From Apostichopus japonicus (Eukaryota > Echinodermata > Holothuroidea > Aspidochirotida > Stichopodidae), in contig NC_092562.1 of the NCBI RefSeq assembly GCF_037975245.1, positions 18,622,554 through 18,686,553 of the forward strand: DNA of 64,000 nt. The letters are read 5' to 3'. Position numbers and translations under genes: made by a program. Positions within the stretch are counted from its first letter, which is position 1. Each line of letters opens with the position of its first letter. The notes below the pieces were generated by a model. That model was not told where the DNA came from. It saw only the letters and a list, made by a program, of their open reading frames with translations, and did no database searches. Below, one piece after another: positions 46,030 to 60,078 of the stretch.

Positions 46030-49000
46030 TCCATAACCAACCAACAGACCAAGTTATTTCATATCTGTCCAAACTTCCTTCACGGATCTCAGCAGTGCAA
46101 TATTTTCACACTCTATTGAATTGCTCTGCTGTCCCACAGGCTAGTTCATCGGACTTATATTATTGTTTCTAAATATACTCCTTGTACTGTAATAGGGTAA
46201 GGGATAGAACATATAAAGGGAGTCTTCTTATTGAGCTGCTTCTCCATATCAGGGATGTCACAACATATAGTTGATATCTCTCAACAATTTGCAGTCAATA
46301 AGGATGCTATACCAAGATTTATCATCACACGGAATAAGACTGAAATTACCCTAAAAGAGGCCCAAGTGACTAACAGTTGTTCATGTTACCCCGCGATAAT
46401 CGCGATGTACATGATATTTCATACCAGTATGCATTCTCATACGAATTTGAACTACATTTTCGTGAGATCATAAGCCATATCAATGAATTTGTAGTATACT
46501 TAATCCTGCTGCTCGCTCCTTGTTTGGTGTATGTCATTGTGGTGATATATTGCTATATTTAATATCGATGAAATTCTCGTCATTGGAGTGTTCGTACATG
46601 CAGTTTTCAGTTTTCAGTACAGTATGCATATGTTCAACTGTTTTTCATAATATATGATATAATATTATTGGTCTTTTTGCTTTATTCTCCAGTCATTTAT
46701 ATTTAAATTTACCGCCATCACCAGTATATGCTTATTATATTGTATACGTTTAACCGTATTTTCCTGGGTATCCGTGTAATGAGAGCTGATGCCTCTTTCA
46801 ATCGACTCTTAATTCAGTTTAGTCCAGGGACCAGTTTATTAGTTGGTGTTGCATATTCACATAATACATAACAAACACAGCTTAGGAAAGACAAAGAAAG
46901 CAAACAAAGTATTAAATTAAAGATAGAATCCCAACCCCATACTTGAACAGTCAGAGAATTTATTGCCTGATACATGTTTCGTGACGTTTAAAGCTACATA
47001 TCAAAACAGCTAAGCTGAGACGAGATCCTTCCCCAAAATCACCCTAATATGTTTTGTTTTTTTCACGTTTGCATATAAGGAAACCCTGTGTTTCCCAGAA
47101 AATTGCCATCGTTTTGACGAGGGATTATTCGATTGCTTAACCGACCAGCGTAATGTTGGAAGCCATAGAAACAATTTCAATTTGTTACCATGGATTGTTT
47201 TAATCTAAACGGCTCTATACTTGAACAGAACAGTGCGTGATGATTCATAGCTAAATTAGTAGGTATACGTAACTTTAAAGTTTGACCGAACATAGCGTCA
47301 ATCAAGACTTCCCAAGCTGCATAAAACGGCCATAGAGTGCGGACTCATAGTATAAAGGAGCTCTAACCGCTAACACAAAGCCGCGTACTTAAGTGTGTGC
47401 CAGCTGTTTGACCTATAAGCTAACTTAAACAAAACTTTTGGGGGTTACTTATCACGTTTTTCCCCTGTAAAAGCCAAAATAAGTAAGCGAAATGATTCCA
47501 AGCCTTCATAAATTTAACCAATGACATTTATCTTATCTTCATATCACCAATTCCATGCAAATTTTCCTCAAGAAGTTCATTCGGTATGGAAATGGTGACA
47601 GGTACGTTAAATTTATTTTAAACAAATTCCTAACATATTGCCGGATAATCCACTTTTGCAAGAAAATGATCCCCATAGAAATTATCAGGGATAATTAATT
47701 ACATGCTACAGTCAAGATTTTCTTTTCATTTTCTTAAAAAAAAGTCATCCATATGAAAATAGCGACTTTTCCTTGCTCCATAAAACAGACTATAACTCCG
47801 CGACTGGTTTATTCACATATCGCGAAATGTTATTCCACATGAAGTTATTAGTCGTGTACTTTTCACAATAAAAATCTTTTATTTGACAATTAAAATAAAT
47901 ATGAAGATATGATGATACTTTCGTTTAGATTTTGATCCATCATAAAATACAACACAGATAATCCCCAAGTTCAATGACACAATTAGTTGTGTACTTTCAC
48001 CATCAAGATCATTCATTCTTCTGAAAGACTTTAATCCGTTTCACCCATAGCGCAATTATATCTATGTTATTCACTTCAGGGGCTTAGCCAGCTGTTGGGC
48101 TCGAGGTGAGGAGCAGCCAACTTTTCATCCTCATTTTACGGCCCACATTAAGAGCCACCGCGGATCGGGCAAAATATTTCGTCTTATTTCGAAGGAGGGA
48201 GGGGGCAGAAACGTTTATTATTCACCCTTACTAGAACTGACGTTGGGATAGGCCTAGTCTATAGGCCCTAGGCATTGACCCAAACTTATTGAAAACAATT
48301 TCTTTGTTTTTTGTTTTTGTTTTAACTAGACTTTGCATATGACAACATCCTAAGATCCTTCAATACCATTTCCTTTCTTTCTCCGGTTGATGCAACCGAA
48401 AGCCAGGCAGGATGTTTCCATGTTTCTGCACACGACATTACGACAGTTTGGTAAGTTGGTATTAACATTACTGTCTTTAACATAAACATTGAGCAGACGA
48501 CGGTCATGTCTTCCGCCATTTGCCCGGTTTGGTAATGGCGCCCAAATCTTAATGCTGGCAAAGCTATTTTGGGGCAGTCCGCCCTCTTGTTCTTATATCC
48601 TGCTCTATGAATACGAACGACTCCGTGACATTACTATTTGATGGCGTCCTCCTTTTAATCCCTAGACCCTGCATACTCCGAACGGTGTGGGTTGGACAGT
48701 CAACCGAGGTTTAAATAGAGGGCGGGTTGGTAGATATTTGAGATCATGAGTATATACTGAAAACAGATACCCGCGGTCTTGAACAAGATGTACCGAACAC
48801 GGTTGACATTCATAATGGGAAAAAAAATTACCCCCTCGCTCAGTCGTTATAAATACGTATACAAGAGCACACGTACCATGCTATTCAGCGGCAGGTGATA
48901 TGCTTTGCCTTTGTGCTGGAAGAGGGAGACATACAATTATTGACAATATTTATAAGCCTTTCTATTGATATTTGGTTGGCAAGGTATCCTTAGTAAGTGG

Positions 49001-52000
49001 AAGTATACCTGAAGCAGTATGGTGATGCTATTCCATAAATGCATAAATGAATTCTCCAATTACACCAGGAAGTTTACAACTCCCGTTTTGTATTTATACA
49101 TATTTGTTTTGATCAGTGATTAATGCCTAACGCCGCCATCAGTGTTATTGTCTGTCACAATCACTTGGTGATATCACGTTATATAGTAGTTAAAGTGTTC
49201 AAAGGAGATAGAAACCCAACTGTAGTTATTGGACTATGTCATGGGCAATTCCACACACAACTAGGAAAAAAATATTATTCCATTTGGGAGTTATAAAAGA
49301 ATGAAATGATCCTGCACATTCCAGGTCGAAGACTTGATCAAGTCTAAATATAACAATATAATGCCCTCTATTTTATCCAACTTCTGATTCCTACATACAA
49401 CATTTGACTACAAAAACAAAGAGAAAGCCAAATGTGTCAGATTACGGTGAAGTTTGACATCACAGATTCAGAAAATGATAGCTCGCAGACACGATGTTTG
49501 AAACTACGATATCTCCTCAAGGTAATAATATGATTTCTAGCTTCTTGGGGGATTTTTCTTCGCAAAAATCTATGTCAATTAAGACAAAGTTAATTATTCC
49601 AATTAAGTAATAAGTCTGCTGACTTTGTTTTGGCATGTTTTCCTAATTCTTCTATATTGTAGATGGGAGATGTGAGGGGGGAAATTGTTGGTCCTTGTCC
49701 CTGCTCTACCACTCCAAGCCAGCCTCCCCCCGCCCCACTGATTACGTCTCTGGCGGATGGTGGGATAATAATTGCGTTGTTTGAATTGCGTTATACACCC
49801 CTATAGATGGAGTAATTCTTATTTTTGACAACAACAGCAAAAACAACTTCGTGCTTGCAGTAAATATCCAAAGTGGTAGCATATTCACTGAAACTACAGT
49901 TAGTAATCTGAGAAAACATGCGTGATGTTTTACTTTACCAATATTTAACAGTGGCATTGCAAAAGACGTTGAACCATCTGGTTTAGTTTAGTGGAAACAA
50001 GATCAGGAGGAACATTATAATGCCTATTACGGACCCTACGAAAGAAACTAAACAAAGAAACAGCAAATCCTAATGGAATTCTAAAAAATAACCCTCCAAA
50101 GCATTCTAAAATACCGTTAAAACGGTACTGTGTCTTCTCCCTACGATAGGTCTCTGCTGTTTTGAGCAACAGAGCGAGGACACCGATAGTCCTGGTCAAG
50201 ACGTTTGTAATGTTCGTTTTTCTTGCGTATTTTTATCTCTCACGAAGCTTCTTCAATACCGTTACATGTTAGCACGATCGGGGCGCTCGTCTGCTCCATC
50301 GCAACAGCTTATTTCCATACACAGCTGTAGTCTCTATGCATTGTATGGTTTATCTACACAGCTCTGGGTTAACGTATGTTACGAGGGCGCTTGTCCACAA
50401 TTAAACTTGCCCGAGGATCTGTCCGTAACACACTAGTATCGAAAAGAAAACGAGTAAAATTGGGGGCGCACTATCAGCATACACCACGGAGCCAACAAAA
50501 CGGTGCTTTCGGTCTATACTGAAGTAGTTGCTTAAAGTATACTAGGGTACTGACAAGGCTAGAACACGCAGTACACAAGGACTTAACGATTATCAATTTT
50601 GTTGTGTACCAACTTCACGTTAAAAAGTATACGGGTCATTCATCAGCACTACACTATGTCAATCCGCCCGGATGTTCTCCTTCAGGAAAAGTGCCAAAAT
50701 GAAATAGGAGAACATTTTTTTGACACGATATCAATCGGGATTTTTGGTGGTTGCATGTTGAAGTGCATGAATGGAAGTACCTGTGGGTCAGTTGAAGCAA
50801 TTTTAGACCCACTTTAGGCCTCCCACGGGCAGCGTATGAAAACTGTTTACTACTGAGTGAAGAGGTTTGTTTACAAAGTGACGAAAACTTCAGGCTCTGA
50901 TAGCAAACAATCTTCACGGTCATGATACGGAATATTGATGGTGCCCTGAAAGGCCAACTTGTCAGCTATCCAGTGATGGGTATAGCGTTTAGCTGGTGAG
51001 AACTATCTAGACTTAGAGATGCACATTTAGTTTGAAAATCAATGGGGCTGTAAATGGGCGTATGCTACCAGATACATAACTGCAAATAAATTGGGATAAT
51101 ATTTGTAATTGAATTGTGACTCCCCTGGACTCTGGGAGATCGTGGAGGTGGGAAGTTCCGCCTTAAAGAAAGATGAGTATGTCTACAGGTAACATACAGA
51201 CTGAAACTGTGAAATTGTTATCATCCAGAATGTCCCGTATTCCTCCTTCAACAAGATTTCATGTAAGACAGTGGTGTAAGAGGTTTTTTTACAACTCTAA
51301 AATGTACTACCTGGTGTCTACCCTCCTAACGCGTAATCTCAACATGAATCACTTGTTAGGCTAGTATTATGACCATTTTTCCCCTCAAAAAGTAAGCGAG
51401 CTAAAGGGCCACCTAAAAGCTAGCTGGACGTAGGGATGGGTCAGAGGGGGTCTTCAGCCACCACGAGGACCGGGGTCAAGTAGGGGGCCCAGGGAAATAC
51501 AGAGGGCACTGGGGAATATCAATGAAGAATAAGGTATTCTGACATTCACAATGTAAGAGAGGGTCAGGTGACATAACTGCCCACCTATAAGTGTTAATAA
51601 TGTAGAGCTACTACTGCACAAGCAGAATGAAGATAAATGCGTACACATCTGAGTTGAAAATATATTCATTCAAACGGCAGTAAAGTATTCATTGTGCATT
51701 GGTACATGAAAGTAAGTACGCACATTTATAAATCGAGAAAAACCCCACAACCCGTTAGACTCCATTATTAATGGCGATAGTGATATGTAAAATACACTGA
51801 ATATTCATTATTTTCCCCATAATGATAACCCACTAGTTATTCTTCATGAAAACTACATCTTAGCAAATAAGTGTTAAGAGATCAAGAAATTAATAATCAA
51901 ACATACATACATACACACACACACACCCACATAGAGAGATGGATGAATTCTAAGAATATAGGTTAGAAACTATTATGCTTCCGTTAAGTCTTCAATCAGT

Positions 52001-52550
52001 TCGAACAATTTCGCTACGCACTAAAGTATGTCCTCTCATATTACGCTTCAAAGCACTTGTACTGACAGCATTAGCAGGTCCTATAACTTTTATTTACTAG
52101 AAACCGAATTCATACTTATCATACGTCGATACAATTGCTTTGAAGCATGACATGAAAACTCACTAATTTCCTCCCTCATTACTGTGAGGAAGAGAAAAGA
52201 ATTATGAGAAAAGTAAATGTTATCAAAAGTCCATTAGGGTGGCAATGACTATGGTACTTAAAAATTACTAAAAAGTTACAAGGGATGGCAATATTTGTTA
52301 TATGTAGATGTAACAGGTCAACGCAGTAATTAACTAAACAAAAATTAAGAATTCTGACTTAGCAACGTCACTATTTTAGTATACGTACAATACAGAAAGG
52401 AGTTATAAACAACCTGTAACTTAACTTTATAGCAAGACTGCAAGAGGCCTTAATACACACCGATTCCTGCGATTTGGAAGACAACACTATTGTACATTTT
52501 AAAAGGGGATTACAATGGTATTGTTTTAAAATAATTCTACATATGATTTC
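46030..52550. other. Intergenic part of duplication copy 2, no supported gene
   Basis: Matches 11340-17890. The block 48660-51100 is nearly identical to 13960-16400. Open frames here, such as 48322-48561 (-), 49945-50199 (-) and 50654-50923 (-), have no recognised domain. Confidence 0.4.
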
Positions 52551-52558
52551 AAAGAGTT

Positions 52559-52564
52559 TTTATT
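52559..52564 (-). terminator. Poly(A) signal of gene A2
   Basis: AATAAA on the minus strand, 15 nt after the stop codon, as in gene A1. Confidence 0.6.
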
Positions 52565-52578
52565 GTTAACTCCTCCGA

Positions 52579-55500
52579 TTAACAAAGAGTAAGAAAATAT
52601 GTTTCGCAATCTGTTACTACCACCCAAAGTTCACATGGTACTACTGGTTCTACATTCGCTTGTTGTCTTACTGCCGCTCGCACAATCCGTGTATCTTGGT
52701 TGTTCATTGGCTCAATCCAGAAGGATAAACTATCAATACATTGATCAGCTGCATTGATTAACTTGAGGAAACCAGCTGGTATCGGTTGTAATTGTTCTGC
52801 ATACATCCTTGCATTGGAATGATTCAGTACCTACATCGAAAACAAAAATTCATATCAAAGTTATATCGATTAAAGGCAGTCGCCTGTTCAAAGGTTTAGA
52901 AACCTAAGAAATAAAAACATGTAAATACTGTCCAAATTAACATTCCTATCAGAAAACAAGATGACCAATGTATTAACTTGAAATGATACATAGTAAAATT
53001 ATTACCTATGCAAGTTTCTAAAGTACAATTGACAATGATGAAATATTTCTGATTTTAAGTTGACATCAACATATTGAGGTCATCTCACAAAAGTTTTGCT
53101 TTTCCTTCAGGGAGAGGGGTATTTATTGAGATAATTCATCATCGGACTATCAAGGCATAAAGAGAAGAAAATTTAAACAATGAGTTAAATTAGCAATTAT
53201 TACAATAAATACAAATATCTTAAAGTAATCTTACGTGTTCAAATATTAATACATGACTGTAATTTATACATATCAGTTATTTAAAGGTGTTTTATTTTCT
53301 CTACTAACTTGACATTCGGGACAGTTGAAATCTGGAGATATTCGATACTGGGATAACTCCAATTAGTCTCTCTACATGTATGGGGTCTGACACAAGATCA
53401 TTAAGACACACCGTCCTCGGGAATTTCCCTAGTGGGATGTTTCAATCCACATCACCTATATATATAGGGTCAGTCAATATACATTATAGGTGAGATATTT
53501 CATCTTAACGCGTTTTGATTGGTCTCAAAGTTATTGTTTCGACAAACAAAGAAGATGAGCTTTATTAAAAATAGTTCTTTGGGGTCGCTGCATATGATGA
53601 CGAATTATGATGACCAGCCTAGATAATTCGCATGAGCGAAGAGAGACCTGTGTGATAACATATATGCATATACCTATTTAGGAAAATGATTTTTAAAATG
53701 TTTTCCATCCTCATAATAGCAATGATCATATCATTCGAACAACCGAAAGACGAAACCAGTTACCTTCCCCCCCCCTCCCTCCCTCCCTCCCTCCCTCTCC
53801 AACCAGCTTGGTGAGGGGAAATGCAAACACCTCCTGATGATGTTGGTTTGATTAGTCTCTGACCCAGTCTCTTGTTTTCGTAACAAAGAAATGGTGGCAT
53901 ATTTCTAATTTATCACTTTTTCGCGTCAGCAACAACTGGTTTAGTTTTACGAACAAACGAAGGTCGTCATCATGAATATATCAACATCCCACCCTCTCTC
54001 ACTCTAAACCTCTCTCTACCTACACCTCTCTCTCCATCTATCTCTCTATCGCACGCTCTCTGTCTCTCCACCCACCACGCCCTCCTCCCTGATCCCCTCC
54101 TTAACGAAAAGGATATCTTTCTTACCTTATCGGAAGATGAATCAGCCTCTCGAAAGAAGAAGGGGAGAATATTGTCTAAATTATCCACAGTCATATCTCC
54201 AGGGTAGTCTTCAAGTGGAGTGAAGTAGCAATTGTTGTTTTTCAGATCTTTAATCATGATGATGTTCTAAATCAAAAAGAGAAAGACAAAAGTAGAAAGA
54301 AAGAATTCATAAAAGCTCTTGCGTTAAAGTCCTTAAAAGTAGCTGGATACCATGGAAACTCTACGCCCCCTATCCCTTCCCATGACAAAAAGCGAGACAT
54401 CTGCAATAAATGCTTCAAGCTGATATTGATGCTTTAGTATGTCTTATGGTTTGCACAATTGTAATGTAAGTTTGAGTCTTTAAATTTGATAATTTTGATA
54501 AAATGTTGCTACATGAAAAAAGAAACCATAATAAAAAAGTTTTAAGTATTACCTTGTCATGGTCAAATGTGGCAGTATATCCGTCGTTCAAATTCTCTAT
54601 GATCAGAATATTTCCCTCGACCATCATTTTTTCGTTTCTTGGAACGCCATCGAACATTTCAAAAGCCACTTCCTGTAAACAGAATAAGACAACATTCTTG
54701 TCAGTTTTCATTCATTAATTTACACCGAGGTAACAACTGCATACATCGACACTTAATAAATGTGCAAACAATGCATTCATTCTCCCTCACCACATCCAGT
54801 CCCACCATGGCTCATTGCCCACTCTTTTTTATCCTTCGCACACTTGCCCACCCATATTCATCCTTCATCACCCAAGCCCCACCCTAACTCTGCCATCGTA
54901 ATATTTTGATAGTAAAACTCATATCGGTTTATGGTAATAATCAATCTTTCAATCAAAATTGTAGTCTTTCATCTGTGTGAAGTTTATTTTAATATCCGAA
55001 GTATGCATGGATTTCCTTTACCTTTCATATTGTTTTGAACTTAATTGTCGATAGGTTACTTTAGTTTTACTTACCCTGATTATAACTACTTGATCTCCAT
55101 CTCCCGTCGTCAAGTTGTTCACAACCTTTGGATTCCCAGAAAACACGAGGTAGAACACACCAAACGATAACACCAACAGTGTGACAATTGTCACTGTTAC
55201 GGCGATAACATAGAGTTTCGTCTTACTCGGCTGCTGAGACTATATACAGTGAAAAGACATGAAAATCATTCAATACATGCAATTGACCGTTTATGTGTAT
55301 TTTCGCAATATGCTTGACTTTGTGACTTTCGCTTGACTTTGTGACAATATGCTTGTGATTGTGACTTTCGCAATATGCAATTCAATTTCTCGAAGTTTTC
55401 TCTCACAATTTTTGGTAGGATTACCCGCAGGGTCACACATTTCTTAAATTAAATCTGATTAAGGAAGGGTTCTGGGTTTGTTTGTTTTTTTGGTAGTTTA

Positions 55501-56311
55501 ATAACTCCCTCATTTTATTTATACTTTTTCGATTAAAAACTTTTATTGCGTCGTAAACAATCATTTTCGGTTGGATTACCCTCAGGGTCACGCACTAGTA
55601 AAATTAAATCTGATTTAAGAAGCGGTCTGGGGGTTTTTTGTGGTAGTTTAATAAATCCCTCTTTTTATTTATACTTCTTCGATTAAAACTTGTATTGCGA
55701 AGTAATCTAACAGTATCAAGGATTTGAACCTGCCACTTTTAGTGGGAATTCATAAAGCTTTCGATTCGAAGGTTTATAGCCTCACATACAGTAAAGAAAA
55801 TGGCAAGTGCTAGTCATTTACACACATGCATGGTATTCTACATCCATATATGACGTCAGCTATATCAGACATCCAAAATAATTTCAAACTATATGTAAAC
55901 TGGTTTACTTTCAAACCTAAGCAACCGTCTGTACTTAATGAGTTGCAATGAAGCTGTTTGATAACGTTATGCCAGCCTAATGGTAGACTGAAATCACATA
56001 AGATTGTAGTTAATTAGATTGAGACTATATACAAGTTTTAAATAAAATAATGGGGTAAAATACAGAACTTCAAGCTCTTGATTTTACAATACGTAGTTTA
56101 TATATTAACGATTTTAATTTTACAAAACCCTCATAGGTTACAGACTATAAATTTAGTAAAAGTTTTGATGATAAGGAAGAGTAACGCTGATCTAATACCG
56201 AGCAGCAGAAATAACGAAAAAGCTATTTGTTAAGCATTAACTTACCGTATATGCAGGAGGTGGGCTCATGGCCACTGGAATATCACCTTTAACTTGCATT
56301 TCTTGAGCCAT
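52579..56311 (-). CDS. BRICHOS-type single-pass membrane protein, gene A2
   Basis: Five phase-0 exons at 56246-56311, 55075-55239, 54553-54672, 54126-54266 and 52579-52830 encode 247 aa. Exons 1-3 give exactly the A1 protein. There are five differences: MSVGN becomes MTVDN in exon 4, LEPIP becomes LQPIP, and the C-terminus YFITVC becomes YFLTLC. The membrane helix (31-55), Cys130/Cys195 and tail Cys230/239/247 are all kept, as are splice sites, TATA box and upstream module. An intact frame after duplication argues that the copy is functional. Same chaperone-like BRICHOS role inferred as for A1; the substrate would be its own C-terminal tail. Confidence 0.88.
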
Positions 56312-56417
56312 CTTGATGCAACTTGCGGTCGAGTTCTTGCAGAAGAACTGTAACTTTGGTGAGATGGAACGTCAGATGTCGTTTTCGAAATTGTCTTGAA
56401 GAGTCCATTTCGTGGCC

Positions 56418-56426
56418 CTTTTTATG
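56418..56426 (-). promoter_or_regulatory. TATA-like box of gene A2
   Basis: Minus-strand CATAAAAAG about 107-115 bp upstream of the ATG at 56311, identical to gene A1. Confidence 0.6.
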
Positions 56427-56472
56427 CAATTTTTCCCGGTCTGAACACAGTACCCTAAACCTCAAAAATGCT

Positions 56473-56510
56473 GCTGACGTAGGTAACGCTATCAAAGGGC
56501 TGGATCTTTT
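56473..56510 (-). promoter_or_regulatory. Conserved upstream module of gene A2
   Basis: Same TGACGTA, TAAC, CAAAGGGCTGGATC order as in A1. One base differs in the middle (GTAGGTAAC instead of GTAGTTAAC). Confidence 0.6.
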
Positions 56511-57805
56511 TATTTCTTAATAATATAACGGATAGTAGAAAGGCTTATTAAGAGTTTGGTTACCTGGGAATTTAGAACAATGGTTATTGACGTAAACTAC
56601 GATAATTACGATAATTTGCTATAGGAAAAGGTCATTTTTTGTGTGTTTTTATTATATCTTTGGTCTTGGTTTGTTGTATTTGCTCTATCCTTGAACCGTA
56701 ACGGAATTACGGTACTCAGGCAACGCGTTTATGACTGTACGGAAGTGTAGAAAGGCCATCATTGTGATCAGTATCACTGTCGTTTTAATGAGACACAAAA
56801 GGTTCTTAAAGTTCAATTTCTTCATAACATTTATTGTATGAATAATGTCATGTTGAAGTTTGACCATTTGAACTTCGCCCCGCCCCCCCCCCCCGGCCGG
56901 CCGGCCCACCCACGCCTTTGTCAGCCTACTCCCTAGAATATGCTCCTTGAACATCCCTGATCCCAGACAACTTACAGTGGTGGCCCAGGATGTTTGTGTT
57001 TAAGTCTGTTAGCGTCACTGCAGTCAATTAAGTCAAACCCCTCAATGTCCTATACTCTTTGAAACAACCCTTACAGCAGGATATTATCTTTGATTTTTGT
57101 TTCAAAGAGTTTGTCTCTGATTTACATAGAGCTAAGACAGCCAAGTAGAACCACTCAATTCCCTGTATTCTGAATAATTATCCAAACAACATTTTGTTTG
57201 ATTTCACAGGTTTAAGACGGCCAATTCAACCAACTCCCATTATTAGTTCATCGCTGCTATATGGGGAGGATGCTATACTAGTTGGTCAGTTGAGCCTACT
57301 ATGGCATGTTAATTCCGTTGTCATGGCAAATGTGATCATGGTAATATTTAATGTCCCCAAGTAGCTAGTTTCAGGGATGCATCGGTGATAGGGTGACCAA
57401 GAGTGGTACATCTGCCATCTAAACGACTTTCTTTTACTTGGTAGGAAGTAACCAATGAAGGGAACTTGTTTCAAAGGTCAAAGGATAAAGGCCAAATTAA
57501 TTGAAGAGGATTTTGCCCTATATTTCCAAGGGGGAACATTGAATTTGCTTGCAACCTTCACAGCTAGGTGAGTCAATGTAAACGGTATAACCATTGCAAC
57601 AATGTCCTGCAGACGGATTTACATTTCTATATTATTGTTGATTTAACCTTGTAAGGTGATTCAGTTGAAATGCTTGCTTCGTTATCAATGTTTTCTTCAA
57701 TATATGCTACATGTTTGTAAAATTTATTATTTTCCTCATGCAGTGGATCAATAAATTGCTCAGTCATATAACCGACAGCGTATTATGCATGTATATATAT
57801 ATTTT

Positions 57806-58375
57806 TTCACTGTTCTTGATTTTCCAACTCATTACGATTTTCATTTATATATATATATATTCATTTGCCTTTGTCGTTTACCTCCATTTCATTAACATAA
57901 AGTATGTTCAAAGTAACTCTTTCGAGACCCGGCTTTAGGAATCACAAATGATTTTCGAGTTGGTTAGCATCATGTTTGATCTCTAGAGTAAGGCAAAATA
58001 TGTCACAAAAAACAGAACTAGTATTGTTCGATACAGGTGACAAAGGCCTACAGTGGAATTACGACCTTCCTTACCGGTTTAGAACTTCTGGACATACAAT
58101 CAGCGTACATGGCCTAGTTGGTTAGGGTGTCCACGTACAAAGCGGGAGGCCCGGGTTCGAATCCCGGCGGAGGCTGGAAGTTTTTTCACTGTTCTTGATT
58201 TTCCAACTCATTACGATTGTCATTTATATATATATATATTCATTTGCCTTTGTCGTTTACCTCCATTTCATTAACATAATATATATATATATATATAATT
58301 ATATAATTAAAAATCAAAATTATATAATATATATATATATAATGTATATATATATATATATATATATATAATTTG
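57806..58375 (+). mobile_element. SINE family 2 in copy 2, expanded border repeats
   Basis: tRNA-like head at 58101-58177 with A box and B box (GGGTTCGAATCCCGG, closer to the tRNA consensus than in copy 1). The bordering TTTTTCACTGTTCTTGATTT plus CATTTGCCTTTGTCGTTTAC block occurs twice (57806-57895 and 58184-58275). TA runs and a TATAATTATATAATT palindromic stretch fill 58276-58372. Copy 1 has a shorter second border. Confidence 0.75.
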
Positions 58376-58641
58376 GAGAAAAGCTTCAGAAAGCCAGATT
58401 TACTACTGTGAATAATATTATATGATTAAAAAAATAAAAACCTATATTGGACGACGAATCATCTTAACCGAAATATCCCATTAACGTTTACAGCTAAATA
58501 ACCTTCATGCGCTAGTGAGAAAATATTTAATTTTTTTTTTTAAATAATCGATTGCAACAAATCTTATTTTTGGTACTAATTCAGACAACTGGCAAGCATC
58601 CATTTATCCCCTACCCGCCCCCCCCCCCACACATACATAAG

Positions 58642-59020
58642 AAATGTATAACCTTGTCGCTGACGTAAGTAAATGACAAAAGAACGGATCTCTTTTACCG
58701 TTTATTTTCAATATTTTACAGGGGTAGTTAAACTTTTCGTGACGCAAGGTCAGTACCTGGGACCTAAAACAAAAAGTTATCGTAAATCTAATAATAGCCG
58801 AGTTAGTATAAAAAAAAAGATTAAATTTAATGCCATACTGCTTTTAAGCAATTTATAACCTTGTCACTGACGTAGGTTATTGACAAAAGAACGGATCTCT
58901 TTTACCGTTTATTTTCAATATTTTACAGGGGTAGTTTAACTTTTCGTGACGCAAAGTTAGTACCTGGGACCCAAAACAAAAAGTTATCGAAAATCTAATA
59001 ATAGCCGAGCTGGTATTAAA
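58642..59020. repeat. Tandem pair with orphan promoter modules, copy 2
   Basis: Counterpart of 24221-24597. Both units here keep the full form (CTGACGTAAGTAAATGACAA and CTGACGTAGGTTATTGACAA, each followed by AAGAACGGATCTC), so the second unit is closer to the consensus than its copy-1 partner. Confidence 0.7.
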
Positions 59021-59643
59021 AAAAAAGTTAAAACAATTTCCTATACCGTTGTATTCAATGCTAGAATACGAACGAGTACGGACTCACATTAACACACGTC
59101 TTTTAAAAACATATCTAACTCATTTATCCACAGTGGTACGAAATAGGCATGTTTAATGAAATGCACATGTTGTTGAAGCATTGTAATCAAAGTACGAGTA
59201 TAACCAGATGGATAACTTCAAGTACGAATAACCATAAGCCCGCCGCACACAATATACTACAGAGCCCGACGCGACTCAATTCGACCCGGCCGTAAAATAC
59301 TTAGTCGTGATGACTAATAGTCCAACGACTAGCCCCCCCCCCGACCCCCGCACAATGATCGACTGAACAGCGCACACAACGAATTTTGGTACCATACCAC
59401 AATTATAGTAGTGTACGTCCGCCGGAATATTAGTCCTTAATTGACCTACTGTAGTTACTTCTTAATTGGGGGCACTTTCTGATTCATCATCATTCTTTTT
59501 AATGCTTGGATGTTGAAGAGGATGAATAAACTACTGATGGTCTTAAAATCTGGAGGATTGAAGGTGATGTATCGCATTTTAGGAAATCCTGGGTGAAAGA
59601 AGCGAGAGCTGTCAGATGGGTTGGGGCAACTTTGCTAACCGTT

Positions 59644-60078
59644 TATGGCAAGCCATGTGGGACAAACACCGCATAATATATCCGCGTATTAATTCGAATA
59701 TATACGCGTATTAATTCAAATATACATGTGTTGTACATGTATAAAGTTTCGCTTTTTGAAGCGAGCCCGCCGAAACATTTATCCTTGGTAAATGTATACA
59801 GCAAGAGCGGAAATGTTTTTTTCGTGTATATTCTAATTAATCCGTGCATATATTGGATTTAATCCCCATGTATTTTATTTAATACGTGTATATATTCGAA
59901 TTAATACGTGTATATATTCGAATTAATACGTGTATATATTCGAATTAATACGCGGATATATTTAAGCCATATGATTGGCTCATAATATATACGCGTATAT
60001 ATTCCAATTAATACGCGTATAAATTCCAATTAATACCCGGATATATTATGCAGTGTTTGTCCCACATGGCTTGCCATA
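59644..60078. mobile_element. Palindrome-array foldback element 4 (small, different array)
   Basis: 435 bp with ends TATGGCAAGCCATGTGGGAC and complement, flanked by ACCGTT (59638-59643 and 60079-60084). Copy 1 has the empty site with one ACCGTT at 25171-25176. The terminal TATGGCAAGCC and 6-bp duplication equal those of elements 1-3, but the interior is a 22-bp AATTAATACGTGTATATATT-type array with ATTCGAAT and ACGCGT palindromes. No coding capacity: the minus-strand frame 59643-59849 is part of the repeat. Confidence 0.92.

Noticed and set aside
48322-48561. 79-codon frame beginning near MAEDMTVVC
   Set aside because: The copy-1 counterpart (about 13625-13865) does not keep the same frame and no domain is visible.
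53340-53440. About 100 bp present only in copy 2 as a possible mobile element
   Set aside because: No clear terminal repeats or target duplication could be seen; left as an unexplained indel.
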